64,000 nt of DNA from Spizellomyces sp. 'palustris' (Eukaryota; Chytridiomycota; Chytridiomycetes; Spizellomycetales; Spizellomycetaceae). Positions within the stretch are counted from its first letter, which is position 1. The number at the start of each line of letters is the position of its first letter. Made by a program: the position numbers and the translations under genes. A model generated the notes under the pieces. It was not told where the DNA came from, did no database searches, and worked only from the letters and a program-made list of their open reading frames with translations. The stretch lies in assembly GCA_006535965.1 (NCBI GenBank), contig QEAR01000034.1, positions 150,587 to 214,586 of the forward strand. Reading direction: 5' to 3'. Of the stretch, positions 1 through 10,310 are shown piece after piece.

Positions 1-1529
1 AGCTGCCCGAACCGCAATAAACTTACGTTGCTCAAGGACAGATCGTCGGCTGTTGAGAGCAATGACGTTGTACGAAAAATGAGAATCGTAATTGCACTCT
101 GACGGTCAAAGGGTGTACTTACCATGTAGGGCAACTTTGCTGTCTCTCTAACCAGCTCCGCAAACAATGAAAGTGGAAGATATGTCCACAATAAAGCTTC
201 TTCGGGGTGTCCGGGTGTGCTATCGGTCTGGGACCACCGGCAGCGGGACCCCTCCCTCCCGCCCTAGCACGAGGTTGTCCATTATTTACAGGGGCCGCCT
301 GTCCGACATTATCCCCAGCGATATCCATTTCCTCTCTACATATGATGCAAACTCTATCCGTTGCTGATAGCTCTTCTGGGGTCGCATCTGGATATCGTTC
401 GTTCATGTTTGCAGTCGCTCGTCGGTATTGAATGAGATCTCGACATCGATGAATGAAACTTCGGAGGGTCATATAGAGGTCTCGGACAATGTGGAGTGGC
501 AGGCTATAGTAATATACGACGATGCCGAAAAAGCAGAAGTAGGTGACAAGTTTCTCGAAATCTAGACAGGGATATACTGATATCAGTTGCGTGAAATTTG
601 CGAAAACCACCCAGTTCCAGCGCACCATGCATAAGATCCACATAAAAGATGTATATAGATTTTTCTTCCCAAGGTCGATTTCTTCGCAGGTCATAAGAAT
701 GCAGTAGATACTTTACAAATGTTGACAAAACTAGCGACAGGAGAATAGTATACTAGAACACCAGAAGGATGTCAGCCGCATATGCAATTGTCCACAAGGC
801 CCTGTGGAATTTTACTTACTTCAAATCCAAATATAATCATCATACTTGGCCCTCTGGTCCTCGTATATTGTACGGCATACACGATCATCGCCAAGTCGAT
901 CGCAGCAAGTATCGCTGTAATTGTCTGCATTCGAACGTGCCAGCCAACCGACGGATTCGGCGCTTGCTCCATCTGCCACACATAGCGAAGGTCAGCAGTT
1001 GCATTGCGACGAGCTTGAGCCTTCAAAACATACAAACTCGACTCGATCCTGTACAATCCAATGAAATATTTTCACAAGAAGCAGGAGGCCAAAGAGGATT
1101 ATGAATCGGATATCGAATTCATCGCGAAAAATGGTCATGGCCAGACACGTTTCTGTTACAGCAAACCACGACCGTTCGTACAAATGCTAGAAATGGCCAG
1201 AATGTGGGCAGAAGTGTCATCGGGATACTTAAACGATCTAGAGACGCTACCTCCACTTCTAATGCCCGCAGTTGACCAAAAAATAGTCTTTGCAAGGCCC
1301 GTCCCAAGAGTATGGTGATGTATAAGCCCATGTTGAGCAAAATCTAGAGAGAAAAGGATGTTGGCAATATTTTTGCATATCTTTTCTGAAGATAACATAC
1401 CATGAGACTCGCGCTAGAGCGAGTCAGATGAATACATGCTGTGAAGAATTGCCCTCGTTGCGCCCAGGCGTTTGCAACAACGGCGAACGTAAGAGCTGTG
1501 CTCAGGCAGCCAAAAATGGCGAACCTCAT
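1..1529 (-). CDS. HRD1: HRD1/synoviolin ER-membrane RING E3 ubiquitin ligase (3' end off window)
   Basis: Hrd1 is the multi-spanning ER ubiquitin ligase of ER-associated degradation. The chain starts at 1529 with a hydrophobic segment beginning MRFAIFGCLSTAL. Exon 1 runs to about 1401. Further exons carry LLNMGLYITILLGRALQRLFFGQLRALEVE, then RSWFAVTETCLA..FRDEFDIRF, a membrane-rich stretch, and SLPLHIVRDLYMTLRSF, all in Hrd1 order. The cytosolic RING-H2 has CIIC at about 340, then YCGHIFHFHC, then CPTC. The last Cys is completed across an intron at 50-122, where a 23 bp exon at 27-49 reads C-RRSVLEQ. An Ala/Gly/Pro-rich insert (APVNNGQPRARAGG) splits the RING between CIIC and CGH, a place where other Hrd1 proteins also carry inserts. 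The C-terminal tail lies off the left edge. The next gene diverges from 1736, leaving about 200 bp of shared promoter. The family call is secure. Exact exon ends in the middle are approximate. Confidence 0.93.
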
Positions 1530-1735
1530 CTCGACCTGGGACTTGTTCTCAGAAAACAGCTGGCGACCTTCTACAAGGGCTTGACAAGGGGCAGAACACC
1601 ATCAACGACACTCAAAACTGGCTCAAAACGACGGACGTGGCAGTACCCAGGAAGTGGCTTAGTCGCGGTCAGCTGCTTACATGAAGCAGCTTGCCCTGCT
1701 GTGTGTCAACCTTTGCTCACAGTAATTCATCTCAG

Positions 1736-2456
1736 ATGCCCCCCTACGAGGTGGACGCCCGTACAAGATATGTACAGGGTATACTGAGGAAAGCAGCAGA
1801 CCCGTGGACAACAGAGTATCAGGTAGGCGGATAGCACCTCGTTCTACTTGTCTCGCCTGCCTGACACGCTTCTGCGGCGGAATGGACAGCGTCAATTCAC
1901 GTGGAAGCTTCCTCTGCTACCTCGCACACATGACGACGCAGTTCAAGTTCCGGATCCAGAAATTGTTCCGATTAATCTGAATACTACAAAGCCTGTACAG
2001 AAGACTGTAGCTTTCCAGGAAAATGTCAGAGACGAGAGCCTTAAGAAAACCGGAGGAGATGGTGGTGAACGATTGACGGATGGTTTAGGAACGAAGAACG
2101 GCCATGCCATTGAAAGTGGTGTGAGTCAAAATGGAACTACAACTGGATATGTGGATGGCAAAATGAGCGAAGAAGGTCCCGGAGAGGTATGTAGTTATAC
2201 TGAAGTGATCTGTTAAACCAGTTGGGGTTGATTCTAATACATGAACAAGGCCTTTCTTCAGCAACCCCCGTCATCAACGCCAGCAAGATACAACACTTCA
2301 GTTCATCCTCGCAGCAGTATTCCAGACGAGCAAGCACTCCTAGCACTCAGGCGCTACCTGGCAAAACTGAAAATGTCTCGGAATACCTGGACTACAGAGT
2401 ACAGAAGAGAGTTTATTGACTGGACACCGATAATAAAAAAGTTCGGAGATCCGTAA
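1736..2456 (+). CDS. MDM1-like protein with TEY(Q/R)R(Q/E)F repeats, about 190 aa
   Basis: Three exons join cleanly in frame: 1736-1822, 1890-2186 and 2262-2456, with introns of 67 and 75 bp. The first exon ends DPWTTEYQ and the second begins RQFTWK, so splicing rebuilds the motif WTTEYQRQFTW. The last exon holds a second copy, WTTEYRREFIDW. Each copy is preceded by a similar helical run (YVQGILRKAADP and RRYLAKLKMSRN). In MDM1, a microtubule-binding centriolar protein, the repeat unit is (S/T)EYxRxFxWK, and the match here is close. The middle of the chain is Gly/Lys-rich and of low complexity. The protein is far shorter than vertebrate MDM1, with two repeats instead of several. I infer a centriole or axoneme role, which fits a zoosporic fungus. 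A SAXO-type microtubule-inner protein is the alternative. The start at 1736 is the only good ATG before the first repeat, but an upstream exon is possible. Confidence 0.62.
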
Positions 2457-2580
2457 TTAGTATTTTCAGTAATCATCCTTCATCGGCACAGCAGCTCCTG
2501 CACTGGTCCCACGTGATAATGATGTTGTTTCGCCAGGCTTCGAGTTCGTTCGCCTTGATCTTTCCAATACAGCAACTATA

Positions 2581-3570
2581 ATGACCCGTCTCCGCTTGTT
2601 AACGTTAAACTTCTTTCTGCGCCCTCCCGGTGTATCTGAGAGGGGCTCGAAAGGCGACTGGAAGTTTGAGCGTTTACGTCTGTTTGCCGAAACCCAATTC
2701 CAGAATTATGACATCATCGCGCTTCAGGAAACCTTCGCGTCCCTTTCCAGCCGGCGTAACGAACTTGTATCCCTCGCCGCCAAGCACGGTCTTAAATACG
2801 TTGCAGCAGGCAAGAAACAGAGTATATGGACGCTCCGCGTCGATGCTGGGTTAATCATTCTGAGCCGCGTACCAATTGTCAATGTCGATGAATGGACCTT
2901 CAGACGAGGAACAGAGATTGGGGATTGGTTGGCGGCTAAGGGCGTATTGTATGCACAGATACAAGTGGCACCTGACAGGCACCTACATCTTTTCGCGACG
3001 CACTTTCAATCTACCGACTCGCCCCGCGCCATCGAACTCCGTCACCGACAATACATTGAAGCCAAACGCTTCATAGACAACATGCTGGAAAAGCACCAGT
3101 GGAAGCCTTCTGAGCCAGTCCTGTTTGTGGGTGATATGAACGTTGATGCGAGGGCTGGACCTGAGGATGGCATTGGACATGGTGCAGAATATCTGAAAAT
3201 GTTGGGCATCTATTCGGGTGCCACCGCCGATCCTGATACTACTTCCGGAACTAAATGCATGCGATATGATGTTAGGAATGTTTGCTATGAGATTCTGAAG
3301 GAACATCCCATCACTACGAGTAGGCTAAGGGTTGGCCCTGGAAGACCCGAGCCTGACCGAAAGTGTATTGACTTTGTTCTGACGTTCCGACCTGCGGGAG
3401 GGGATGGAACAGTACTGACGGATTCTCAGAAAGACGTTAGCTTTGAGAATGTGAGAGTGGAGAAATTTGAGGTCAAGGATCAACCGTTCAGTTTTTTGAG
3501 TGATCATTTCGGGGTAGCTGTGGACTTGGTTATCGGTGATGGAGCCATCAATCAACAAAATCTAGCATAG
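2581..3570 (+). CDS. Neutral sphingomyelinase-like phosphodiesterase (endonuclease/exonuclease/phosphatase fold)
   Basis: This is an intronless ORF of 329 aa starting at 2581. It keeps the metal and catalytic signatures of the Mg-dependent DNase I-like fold: LNFFL with Asn10, LQE with Glu50, ATHFQS with His141, GDMNVD with Asp185 and Asn187, and a closing SDHFGV with Asp308 and His309. The spacing and the LNFFLRPP start resemble sphingomyelinases of the ISC1/SMPD2 kind, which split phosphocholine from sphingomyelin or inositol phosphate from inositol phosphosphingolipids. The two C-terminal membrane helices typical of Isc1 and nSMase1 are missing, and there is no signal peptide, so a soluble cytosolic enzyme is likely. 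It lies 125 bp after the MDM1-like gene in the same direction. The fold is certain. The substrate is inferred, and a phosphoinositide phosphatase or nuclease-like relative cannot be excluded. Confidence 0.82.
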   Translation: MTRLRLLTLNFFLRPPGVSERGSKGDWKFERLRLFAETQFQNYDIIALQETFASLSSRRNELVSLAAKHGLKYVAAGKKQSIWTLRVDAGLIILSRVPIVNVDEWTFRRGTEIGDWLAAKGVLYAQIQVAPDRHLHLFATHFQSTDSPRAIELRHRQYIEAKRFIDNMLEKHQWKPSEPVLFVGDMNVDARAGPEDGIGHGAEYLKMLGIYSGATADPDTTSGTKCMRYDVRNVCYEILKEHPITTSRLRVGPGRPEPDRKCIDFVLTFRPAGGDGTVLTDSQKDVSFENVRVEKFEVKDQPFSFLSDHFGVAVDLVIGDGAINQQNLA

Positions 3571-4080
3571 ATTTTCAGTCTGTGGACATTGCGTTTTTTT
3601 TTGTAGCTTTACCTTCGATCAAACTCGAGGGAGGATAATATTATGAATTTTCAACGTTTTTAGGAATCACTGTTAAGGTTCATTTTACGAACAACTTCGA
3701 CTGTTCATAAAAACTGTTAACAGTTTTTTTTGGAAGAAATCCTGGTGAGGCATGAAACGGCCTGAAACGCGAATGGGAGCTTGTCTGCTAGCTTGCCTCG
3801 CATTGTGTTGCGATACGTTATAAGGTACTGACTTTGTAAGTTCGTCGAAATGAAGGATCACCTGTTGATATCCTCAGGTTTCCGACAGAGTTTAATATTA
3901 CACTCGCCAGGATGTTAAAGCCTTCTGGAGCAAAGTCACGGGTTACCAGCCAAAAGATGTTTATAATCTACTACGGCGCTATTATATCGCATTACCAAAC
4001 ATTTGTACAGTACGACCATTAATCAAATCGTCCGCAACAATCCTGATCACGATTAAGACTATTTAAGCACATTTCACCAT
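3571..4080. other. Convergent intergenic region
   Basis: About 510 bp lie between the stop codons of the sphingomyelinase-like gene and the ELO gene. The stretch is AT-rich, with short T runs (for example near 3594 and 3725) that suit 3' ends of transcripts. I see no conserved coding segment or RNA gene. Confidence 0.6.
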
Positions 4081-5436
4081 CTAATCCGCTCTCTTCAACC
4101 GTCTCCGAGTAGATCTCTCTTTCCTTACAGTATTCAGCACCTTTTCCTGGCCAATTTCCTTTTCGAACCGCTCAACGGTGTCACCTGCAGCCTTGCCGAC
4201 CTTTCCGCCTTTACCACCCTTTCGTCCACTGTATGTCTTGACAAAGAATTGGACGAACAAGCCGAGGTAGCTGGTCAAGATAAAGCAGCCAACACCAGCA
4301 GCCACGGGAGTGCCGGAGCATTTGCCAAGACCAAAGTTCGGAAGAACGCCAGCAAGTGGGTCGGATGAGAGGTAGATATAAGTGGCCGTGTAGATAGCAA
4401 ATAGGTCAATGACAAATTGAACAATTTGAAGGCTATTATGGATGACGTCACTTAAGGTGTATACTTGGCGATCCCACATGCGCAGCATTAACTTACGTAG
4501 TCAAGTACTTTTTCCACCAGATGGGTTTTGAGGAGACGGCAGTTCGAGCGTAGTACTGGAAAATCAACTGTCCGTCAGCCCGACACGTAAGCACAGGTGC
4601 AACGCAGCAAGAAAACTTACGTAGTACATGATAACGTGCACAAACAGGTTCAATGTGACAGGAACCCAAGCTACGGATGGCCGACCTTCCAATTCGAAGA
4701 AGCAAAGAGCCATCGTCTGCAGATACATACGCATAATTACATCTCATTGCTCTAATCAAAGCGTGATGAAAGCGCGCGTACTTACCATTGAGTGATGGTA
4801 TACGTGTAGGAATTCTACATCGTTGATTAGCATGTGGCATATTCAGGCATTTAATGCTAATCTGATTCACTTACCCAGCTTTTTCTTCTTCACCACAAGG
4901 AACACAGTATCAATGAACTCATAATACTTGATCAAGTAATTGATATAGTACAAGAGCTCCATGCGTGGACTGTATGACTATTAATCATGAAGGTTAGGGA
5001 GAAACCAACAGTTAGTCTTGCCGTTGATAAACTAACCTTCTCATGGCAGACGGCCCAGAGCAAACCGTGATTCCAAATGTTAGGGACAATAATCTCGAGG
5101 AAAAGAACGAGTAACGCCAGGGATGACGCGGACAGGAAGGCGTTATGGAGGAAGAAAAGGGGCTTAACGGCCATGGGTTCCTTTGCGAATCTGCGCATAA
5201 AGGCTTGGCCGCCCAGCACCACTGTCAAGTACACGAGAAACCATTTTGCTGCGCAACTGTTCGTGAGATGGTGGACACGATCAGAAGTAGTAGATCCGAC
5301 GGCGACAACCTACCCACTTCAGAACGCGTTGACAATGGCGCGTTCTCAAACTTGAACTCGTCCGGATGAAGGCCGAGCAAGTCAAGCGACGTGTTGGTGA
5401 AGAGAGGGTGGAAGAGAGATAGCGCCAAACGCTTCA
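4081..5436 (-). CDS. ELO-family very-long-chain fatty acid elongase (condensing enzyme)
   Basis: ELO proteins are ER membrane 3-ketoacyl-CoA synthases that start each cycle of fatty acid elongation, feeding sphingolipid synthesis. Six or so exons join in frame. The first encodes PLSTRSEV, spliced to AKWFLVYLTVVLGGQAFMRR. Then come HNAFLSASSLALLVLFLE, YSPRMELLYYINYLIKYYEFIDT with VFLVVKKKKLG, and EFLHVYHHSM holding the HxxHH histidine box. MALCFFELEGRPSVAWVPV and YYARTAVSSKPIWWKKYLTT follow. The last exon has further membrane segments and a basic tail (RRRLKRAD) rather than a clear KKxx retrieval signal. I chose MKRLALSLFHPLF at 5436; an in-frame ATG 43 bp upstream (5479) is possible. The gene diverges from ATG15 across about 340 bp. 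The family is certain. Chain-length preference cannot be read from sequence alone. Confidence 0.92.
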
Positions 5437-5641
5437 TTGTTGTGATAGATCTTGAAAGTAGATTGCGATCCTTCACCAAGTTCAGAAGGAAAAGGGGATC
5501 GTTTGCGGAAAGAAACGGGGGAGCGATACTTGCAACTGGTCAGGCCATAAAATCGGGGAAGACCACAGCAAAAGGCGAATTTTTGAAAGCTCTCAGAACG
5601 CGTGAGACTGCGCCATAATCAGCCACACTCCCCGCCACAAT

Positions 5642-5649
5642 TGACGTCA
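5642..5649. promoter_or_regulatory. Perfect CRE/ATF palindrome TGACGTCA in the ELO-ATG15 divergent promoter
   Basis: The shared upstream region of ELO (start 5436) and ATG15 (start 5778) contains one exact 8 bp TGACGTCA. This is the full site bound by CREB/ATF-type bZIP factors, including fungal Atf1-like stress regulators. It lies 129 bp from the ATG15 start and 206 bp from the ELO start. Function is inferred from the motif and its position. Confidence 0.4.
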
Positions 5650-5777
5650 TGCGGACATGTCAGCAGTGTTCCAAGACGTTGTTTTGCCAACGTGTAGCCA
5701 TTCTTATCGCCAACTGCGGATCTGAGGTTTTCTCGATTATGCATCTCTACTTTACAAGTTGAAACAGCGAGACCCTC

Positions 5778-7423
5778 ATGCTACCACATCAACCAGTCGT
5801 ACCTTTGATCTTTGCCCTAACTCTCCTCTTCTGTGCTCTCATCGAAACCACGTTTGCCACAAATTCAAAGGCCACCCGCTTGAAACTCTCGCATATCTTC
5901 CACCGCGGGACTAGTCGCTACCCAGATCTCTTCAAACGGTTGGATATTGATAATGAGGCCGATCTATGGCTGCAGGAGCTATTGACTGGACAGACCTTCG
6001 TACACCAAGTTCAGCATCGAGAAACTACATTCGAGACCAGCGATAAAGGTGCCAATGACAGAAGAGAGTCCTTGGCTGTGCAGGGCGCGAGGGCGGGAGG
6101 CCAGGTAATTGAGCGCAACTAGTGATTCTTCTCTGTCTTTGGATGTTATTCCCACACTGCCTACACCCAGATCACTATGGAGGCGAAGACGAGCACGGTC
6201 GTCAAGGTCCCTGATTACACCGATCCAGCAACGGTACTGAGTTTTGCGAAAATGTGCTCGAATGCATATTTAACTCCTGACGACGATCAATGGAATGATG
6301 TTGGTCATTGGAACGCCGTACGTACTGAGTGATCTGCATTTACCGATAATGGCATTTGTTAAATCTTCTTCCATTAGACGGTCGGTTATGGATGGGAGAA
6401 CGATGGCATACGAGCATATGTCTTCACAGATAATCAAGATAATCTGGTTCTGGCCTATAAAGGCACATCCGCAAGTCTATTTGGCATTGGCGGCGAGACA
6501 TCTGCCAAGGACAAGTACAATGTAGGGACACTTGGACCTTCCCGTCACCGGCCATCCATGTCTCACCTAGACATTTATTTAGGATAACATGATGTTTTCA
6601 TGCTGCTGCGGCAAAGCCGGTCCGACCTGGAGGCCTATATGTGACTGTTGCGGTGAAGCGGGCAAGACGTGTTCGCAAAAATGTCTGAGTGAAGCTTCCC
6701 ACTATCCGGATTCATATTACCTCCTCGCTCAAGAAATGTACCTGATAGTCCGTGAACTATATCCTGCTCACACTATTTACCTAACGGGGCATTCTTTGGG
6801 AGGCGCCCTTGCGTCTCTCGTCGCGCTCACTAATAACGTGCCAGCTTTCTCTTATGAATCCCCCGGTGATCTCTCATTTGCCCGCCGTTTAGGGCTAGTT
6901 CCACCGGCTCCAAATCCAGTACCAGACACACCCATCTACCATTTCGGTAATCTCGGCGACCCAGTCTTTACGGGGACATGTCACGGACCGTTTACGTCTT
7001 GCTGGATTGCACGGTTTGCGATGGAAACTAAATGCCATCTCGGCAAGAGCTGCGTATATGATCCCGATGATATTCGCCTCAGAAAAGGAATGGACCTGAA
7101 GACGTTTGGAAAATGGGTGACAAATGTGGACAATCAGCACGGGAGGACGAACGCCTTGTTCCCTTATGCAATCGACGGTGGGATGTCATTGGAGTTGTCC
7201 TCTGACGTCGTGAATGCGTCGGCGGCGAAAAATATCAGATATCATCAGGTATTGCTCTTCTCCAAAATACGGACCAGATATAAACTGTGTATTCACTCAC
7301 CTTTGTGTTGCAATCAAGATCAACAATGTGATACGAATTTTCTTGGAGGATGCGGAAGATGTTCCAGAATGCGTTCCTGAACCAGACTGCATGGACTGTG
7401 AGCTGTGGGAATTTGCCGAATGA
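5778..7423 (+). CDS. ATG15: ATG15-type vacuolar phospholipase (class 3 lipase)
   Basis: Atg15 is the fungal lipase that breaks down autophagic and multivesicular-body membranes inside the vacuole. The N-terminus has a hydrophobic anchor (about residues 10-27, LIFALTLLFCALIETTFA) after a short cytosolic lead, as in the yeast protein. Exons then give DYTDPATVLSFAKMCSNAY with VGHWN, and TVGYGWENDGIRAYVF. Next is DNMMFSCCC followed by a Cys-rich stretch, then the nucleophile elbow TGHSLGGALA. After that come PAFSYESPGD, a GDPV segment holding a likely catalytic Asp, RCHLG-like CHLGKSCVYD, and IRYHQ. The last exon starts at about 7319 (INNVIRIFLED) and ends in CVPEPDCMDCELWEF. These marks are specific to Atg15 rather than secreted class 3 lipases. 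At least five exons are needed. The start at 5778 puts the membrane anchor at the usual place. Confidence 0.93.
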
Positions 7424-7899
7424 GGTTTCTGATTGGTTGGCGTTTGTCTGCTCTTTCTTTAGTTTATATTAAATTTGTTTTTTTTGACATGTATATCTAT
7501 GGGCTGGGAGAAATGGCTGTCTTCATATTTTGTATACTACTATTGGCTTTATTGGTTTTCTGGAACAGAATCTTCAAATTTGTGCATATTTTGAATTCTT
7601 GCCATCTGATATGCGATTTGGATTTAATATTGGCCTTTAATGCAGAGAGGCGGCCAATGGAACGCGGCACCTTGATAGAAGGAGAATTATGATCTCTGAA
7701 ATGAAACAATGCAGTCTTAGAGTATAGATTGTCCATTGCGTCCAAACCAGAACGATAATGATATTCTTCTGGTATCTTTTAGCGTAAACTACACCCTAGA
7801 CATCCTAAAATGATGATATATACAAGCCGGCCAGACCAGCGGGTTTAACATCATGAGAGGCCGATAGAGCCGTGAGTGCGGATCATCTACCCTATGTCA
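7424..7899. other. Convergent intergenic region
   Basis: About 475 bp separate the ATG15 stop from the Acinus stop. The stretch is AT-rich with T runs near 7480. Short ORFs here lack any recognisable feature. It most likely holds the two 3' UTRs. Confidence 0.55.
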
Positions 7900-9586
7900 T
7901 CAATACCGTCCGCAACCGTAACTCCTCCTTTCTCGGCTCCTACTGTGCTCTCTGCTCCTCCTTCGAGGCTCACGTCTGACCCGTGGGGCATCATCCTCTA
8001 GTCTTCGCCTTTTGGCACGTACTTCGTCCTCGGAATGAGGCCGGTAATAGATAGAAGGCTGCGTTTTGGTTTTCCTGAACATGGCGTCGTTAGGACGGGC
8101 ATCACGGCGCAGAGGCGGGGGGTTATAGGCCGGGGGTGGCGGCGGCGGATTGAAAGGCGGTCGTTCAATGCGAGCCGGCGACGGCGCCAAGCGGTGGAGC
8201 GGGTTGTGGGCTGCAACAAACCGACTAGGAGGATGGTTGGTATCACTATTTCGTCGTTGGGCCTTATCCTCTTCTGCAATGGCGGCGGCGGCAGCTTCCT
8301 CTGTCATGTACTCGACCGTCAGGTTCTTCCCGGTGTCGGGTGGGAACTTTAGATCATTGCAGCCGGCAAAGGCCGCCGCGGTTTGATTTGTATTTTCGTA
8401 CTACCATATGGACAAGGTGAGCTATTATGCAGCACTCACAGCTGCTCATTGAAGCGACGTACCGTAACATAACAATGCGTTTTGATCTTATCCATCCAAA
8501 AGTGTTCGACTTTTCCATAACTGGCCAATAGCTCCTTTACCTGCTGGACAGTGAGCGGCCTGATAAAGTTCCGAATGACCAAAGTCGAGGAGGGCTGCAA
8601 CGATTCTTTCCCGGTAGATGATTCATCTGAATTCAGAAAGGAATTGTTCAATGCGAGCGAAAAGACGAGTATGTGGTTGTGTGACACCCTACCATTCTCC
8701 GTTGTTCCACTCTCAGGATGCTTCACGCTAACACCATTGGCAATAGACACAGGAGCCGCCGCTTTATCAACGGTTGTGCTTTCCTTTGTATCTGAACCTA
8801 GCATACAGGGTCAATGATATAGATACGGGTTGGGTAGCCATCATTGTAAGCTTAACACACACCGGGTTGCAGCGATGATGTGGAAGGATCTGATTGTTGG
8901 TCCTTTACAGTATCGCTTCTTTTCTTCGTCGGTGACGACGGCTTCTTTTCAACAACCTGTTCTTCACCTTGGATTTCAACATCTCTTTTCTGTTCCCTCT
9001 CAATCTTGTGGTGCACGTGAGGCGTCTCATTCTCTGACGCCTTGTTCTCACGGCCATCCGTCAAATTGACCTCCTCTGTCTTGGTTTTCTTTGATATTTT
9101 GGGTTCTTCTGATTCCGAAGGACTTTTGCGTTTGGCGCTGGAAAGTGAGGGGTCCTGCTCTCCTTTTGTTTCATTCTTATCGTCGTCTATAGTAGCCATG
9201 TCATTCGCATTCTCATGCTCCTCCACGTCGCTTTTTACATCTTGAGCATCGTGTCGAGTGAGATCCTCCGAGGATGAGAGCTCTGCAGCATTCTGTTCCC
9301 CATTCTCCCCATTGTCCTTGTCATCTTGGACTTGAGTTCCTTTCCGTCCCACACGAGTTGACTTTCGACGCTCCTTCCCGCCCTTTGCAGGTGTCGAGGG
9401 TAGGTCATCAGCAGCGGCGGCATCGTTATCACCATCCAGCTCAGCTGCACCAGATCCACCGGCTTCATCGTACTCCTCCAGCCGCTGGACGAGATCCTTC
9501 TTGAGTCCATTCGTGGATAGATTCCGTTTTTTTAGCTCCTCTTTGAGCTTAACCACCGTTAGGGAGTTCCAATCTGATGTTGTCAT
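7900..9586 (-). CDS. ACIN1: Acinus-like SAP/RRM protein (ASAP/PSAP complex)
   Basis: Acinus is the scaffold that joins SAP18 and RNPS1 on the exon junction complex and acts in splicing. The N-terminus (start 9586, MTTSDWNSL) is a SAP DNA/RNA-binding domain: LTVVKLKEELKKRNLSTNG followed by KKDLVQRLEEYDE. A long acidic and Lys-rich disordered part follows. A later exon carries the RRM, TLVIRNFIRPLTVQQVKELL with HFWMDKIKTHCYVT, continued after an intron by AAAFAGCNDLKFPPD and LTVEYM. Near the C-terminus, FRKTKTQPSIYYRP matches the RNPS1-SAP18-binding (RSB) motif that defines Acinus. The tail is Arg/Ser/Glu-rich. Four exons join in frame. An ATG 30 bp further upstream (9616) is in frame but outside the SAP start seen in homologues. 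The gene is much shorter than animal Acinus, mainly in the disordered part. Confidence 0.86.
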
Positions 9587-10310
9587 AATTGAGTTGTGTG
9601 ATAAATTGCAATTCAATGGTGTGTCGTGCTGGACGTCGTCCGAAAACAGTCATCAGCCACTCTAAGCCTGCCCCAAGCCACAAATAACGCGAACGAGCAG
9701 ACCGCTGGCACTTTTTAACTGGTTTACTTGACGTGCAAGACAAATAGGTAAATTGCGGTCTGTGTACGGTGACAGCCTTCGTATCTCCAATAGCTGGAAG
9801 GCCTCCTTTCTCAGCTAATATGCACAGGCGGCCGTTCCGTTTCACTAAAAGAACATGTGTTTTTGTCAATTGCCTCACTGGTAGCTGGGTGCGGCACTAA
9901 GTAGAAAGGAACAATCATAACGTCTCCTGCAAGTTCTAGGAGAGTTCATTGGTCCTGTTACTGCACTCTAGTTATCTTCCCACTCCAGCCTCCACTCTAA
10001 TATTCCCGTTCTAGCCTCTTCTCTTGTGTATTGAGGTGTTGGTAGCATATCTTTATTCAGAGAAATTGTCCAGTTACCTACCTCCCAACCAATGATTAGC
10101 ACGACAAACACTAAAACACGATGTCAGATCTCCAAATCCAAGTTCTCGTAAAGGTGTTTTCTAGTGATATTGCAGCATGTCCCCAGACGTCCAACATGAG
10201 AGCGGTAACGTGTCTATGTAATTTGGCTGGAACCTTCAAAATAAAGTGACATGCAAGTAATACTGTACAATATAACGGCAAAACTGTGCGCTTACGCCTG
10301 CCCCAAAACC
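9587..10310. other. Intergenic region upstream of Acinus
   Basis: About 720 bp separate the Acinus start from the RhoGAP stop on the same strand. A 109-codon minus-strand ORF at 9549-9878 overlaps the Acinus 5' end and has no recognisable domain. I treat it as chance. No RNA gene is visible. Confidence 0.5.

Noticed and set aside
9549-9878. 109-codon minus-strand ORF overlapping the Acinus start
   Set aside because: It overlaps the SAP-domain exon in another frame, has no recognisable features and no splice partner.
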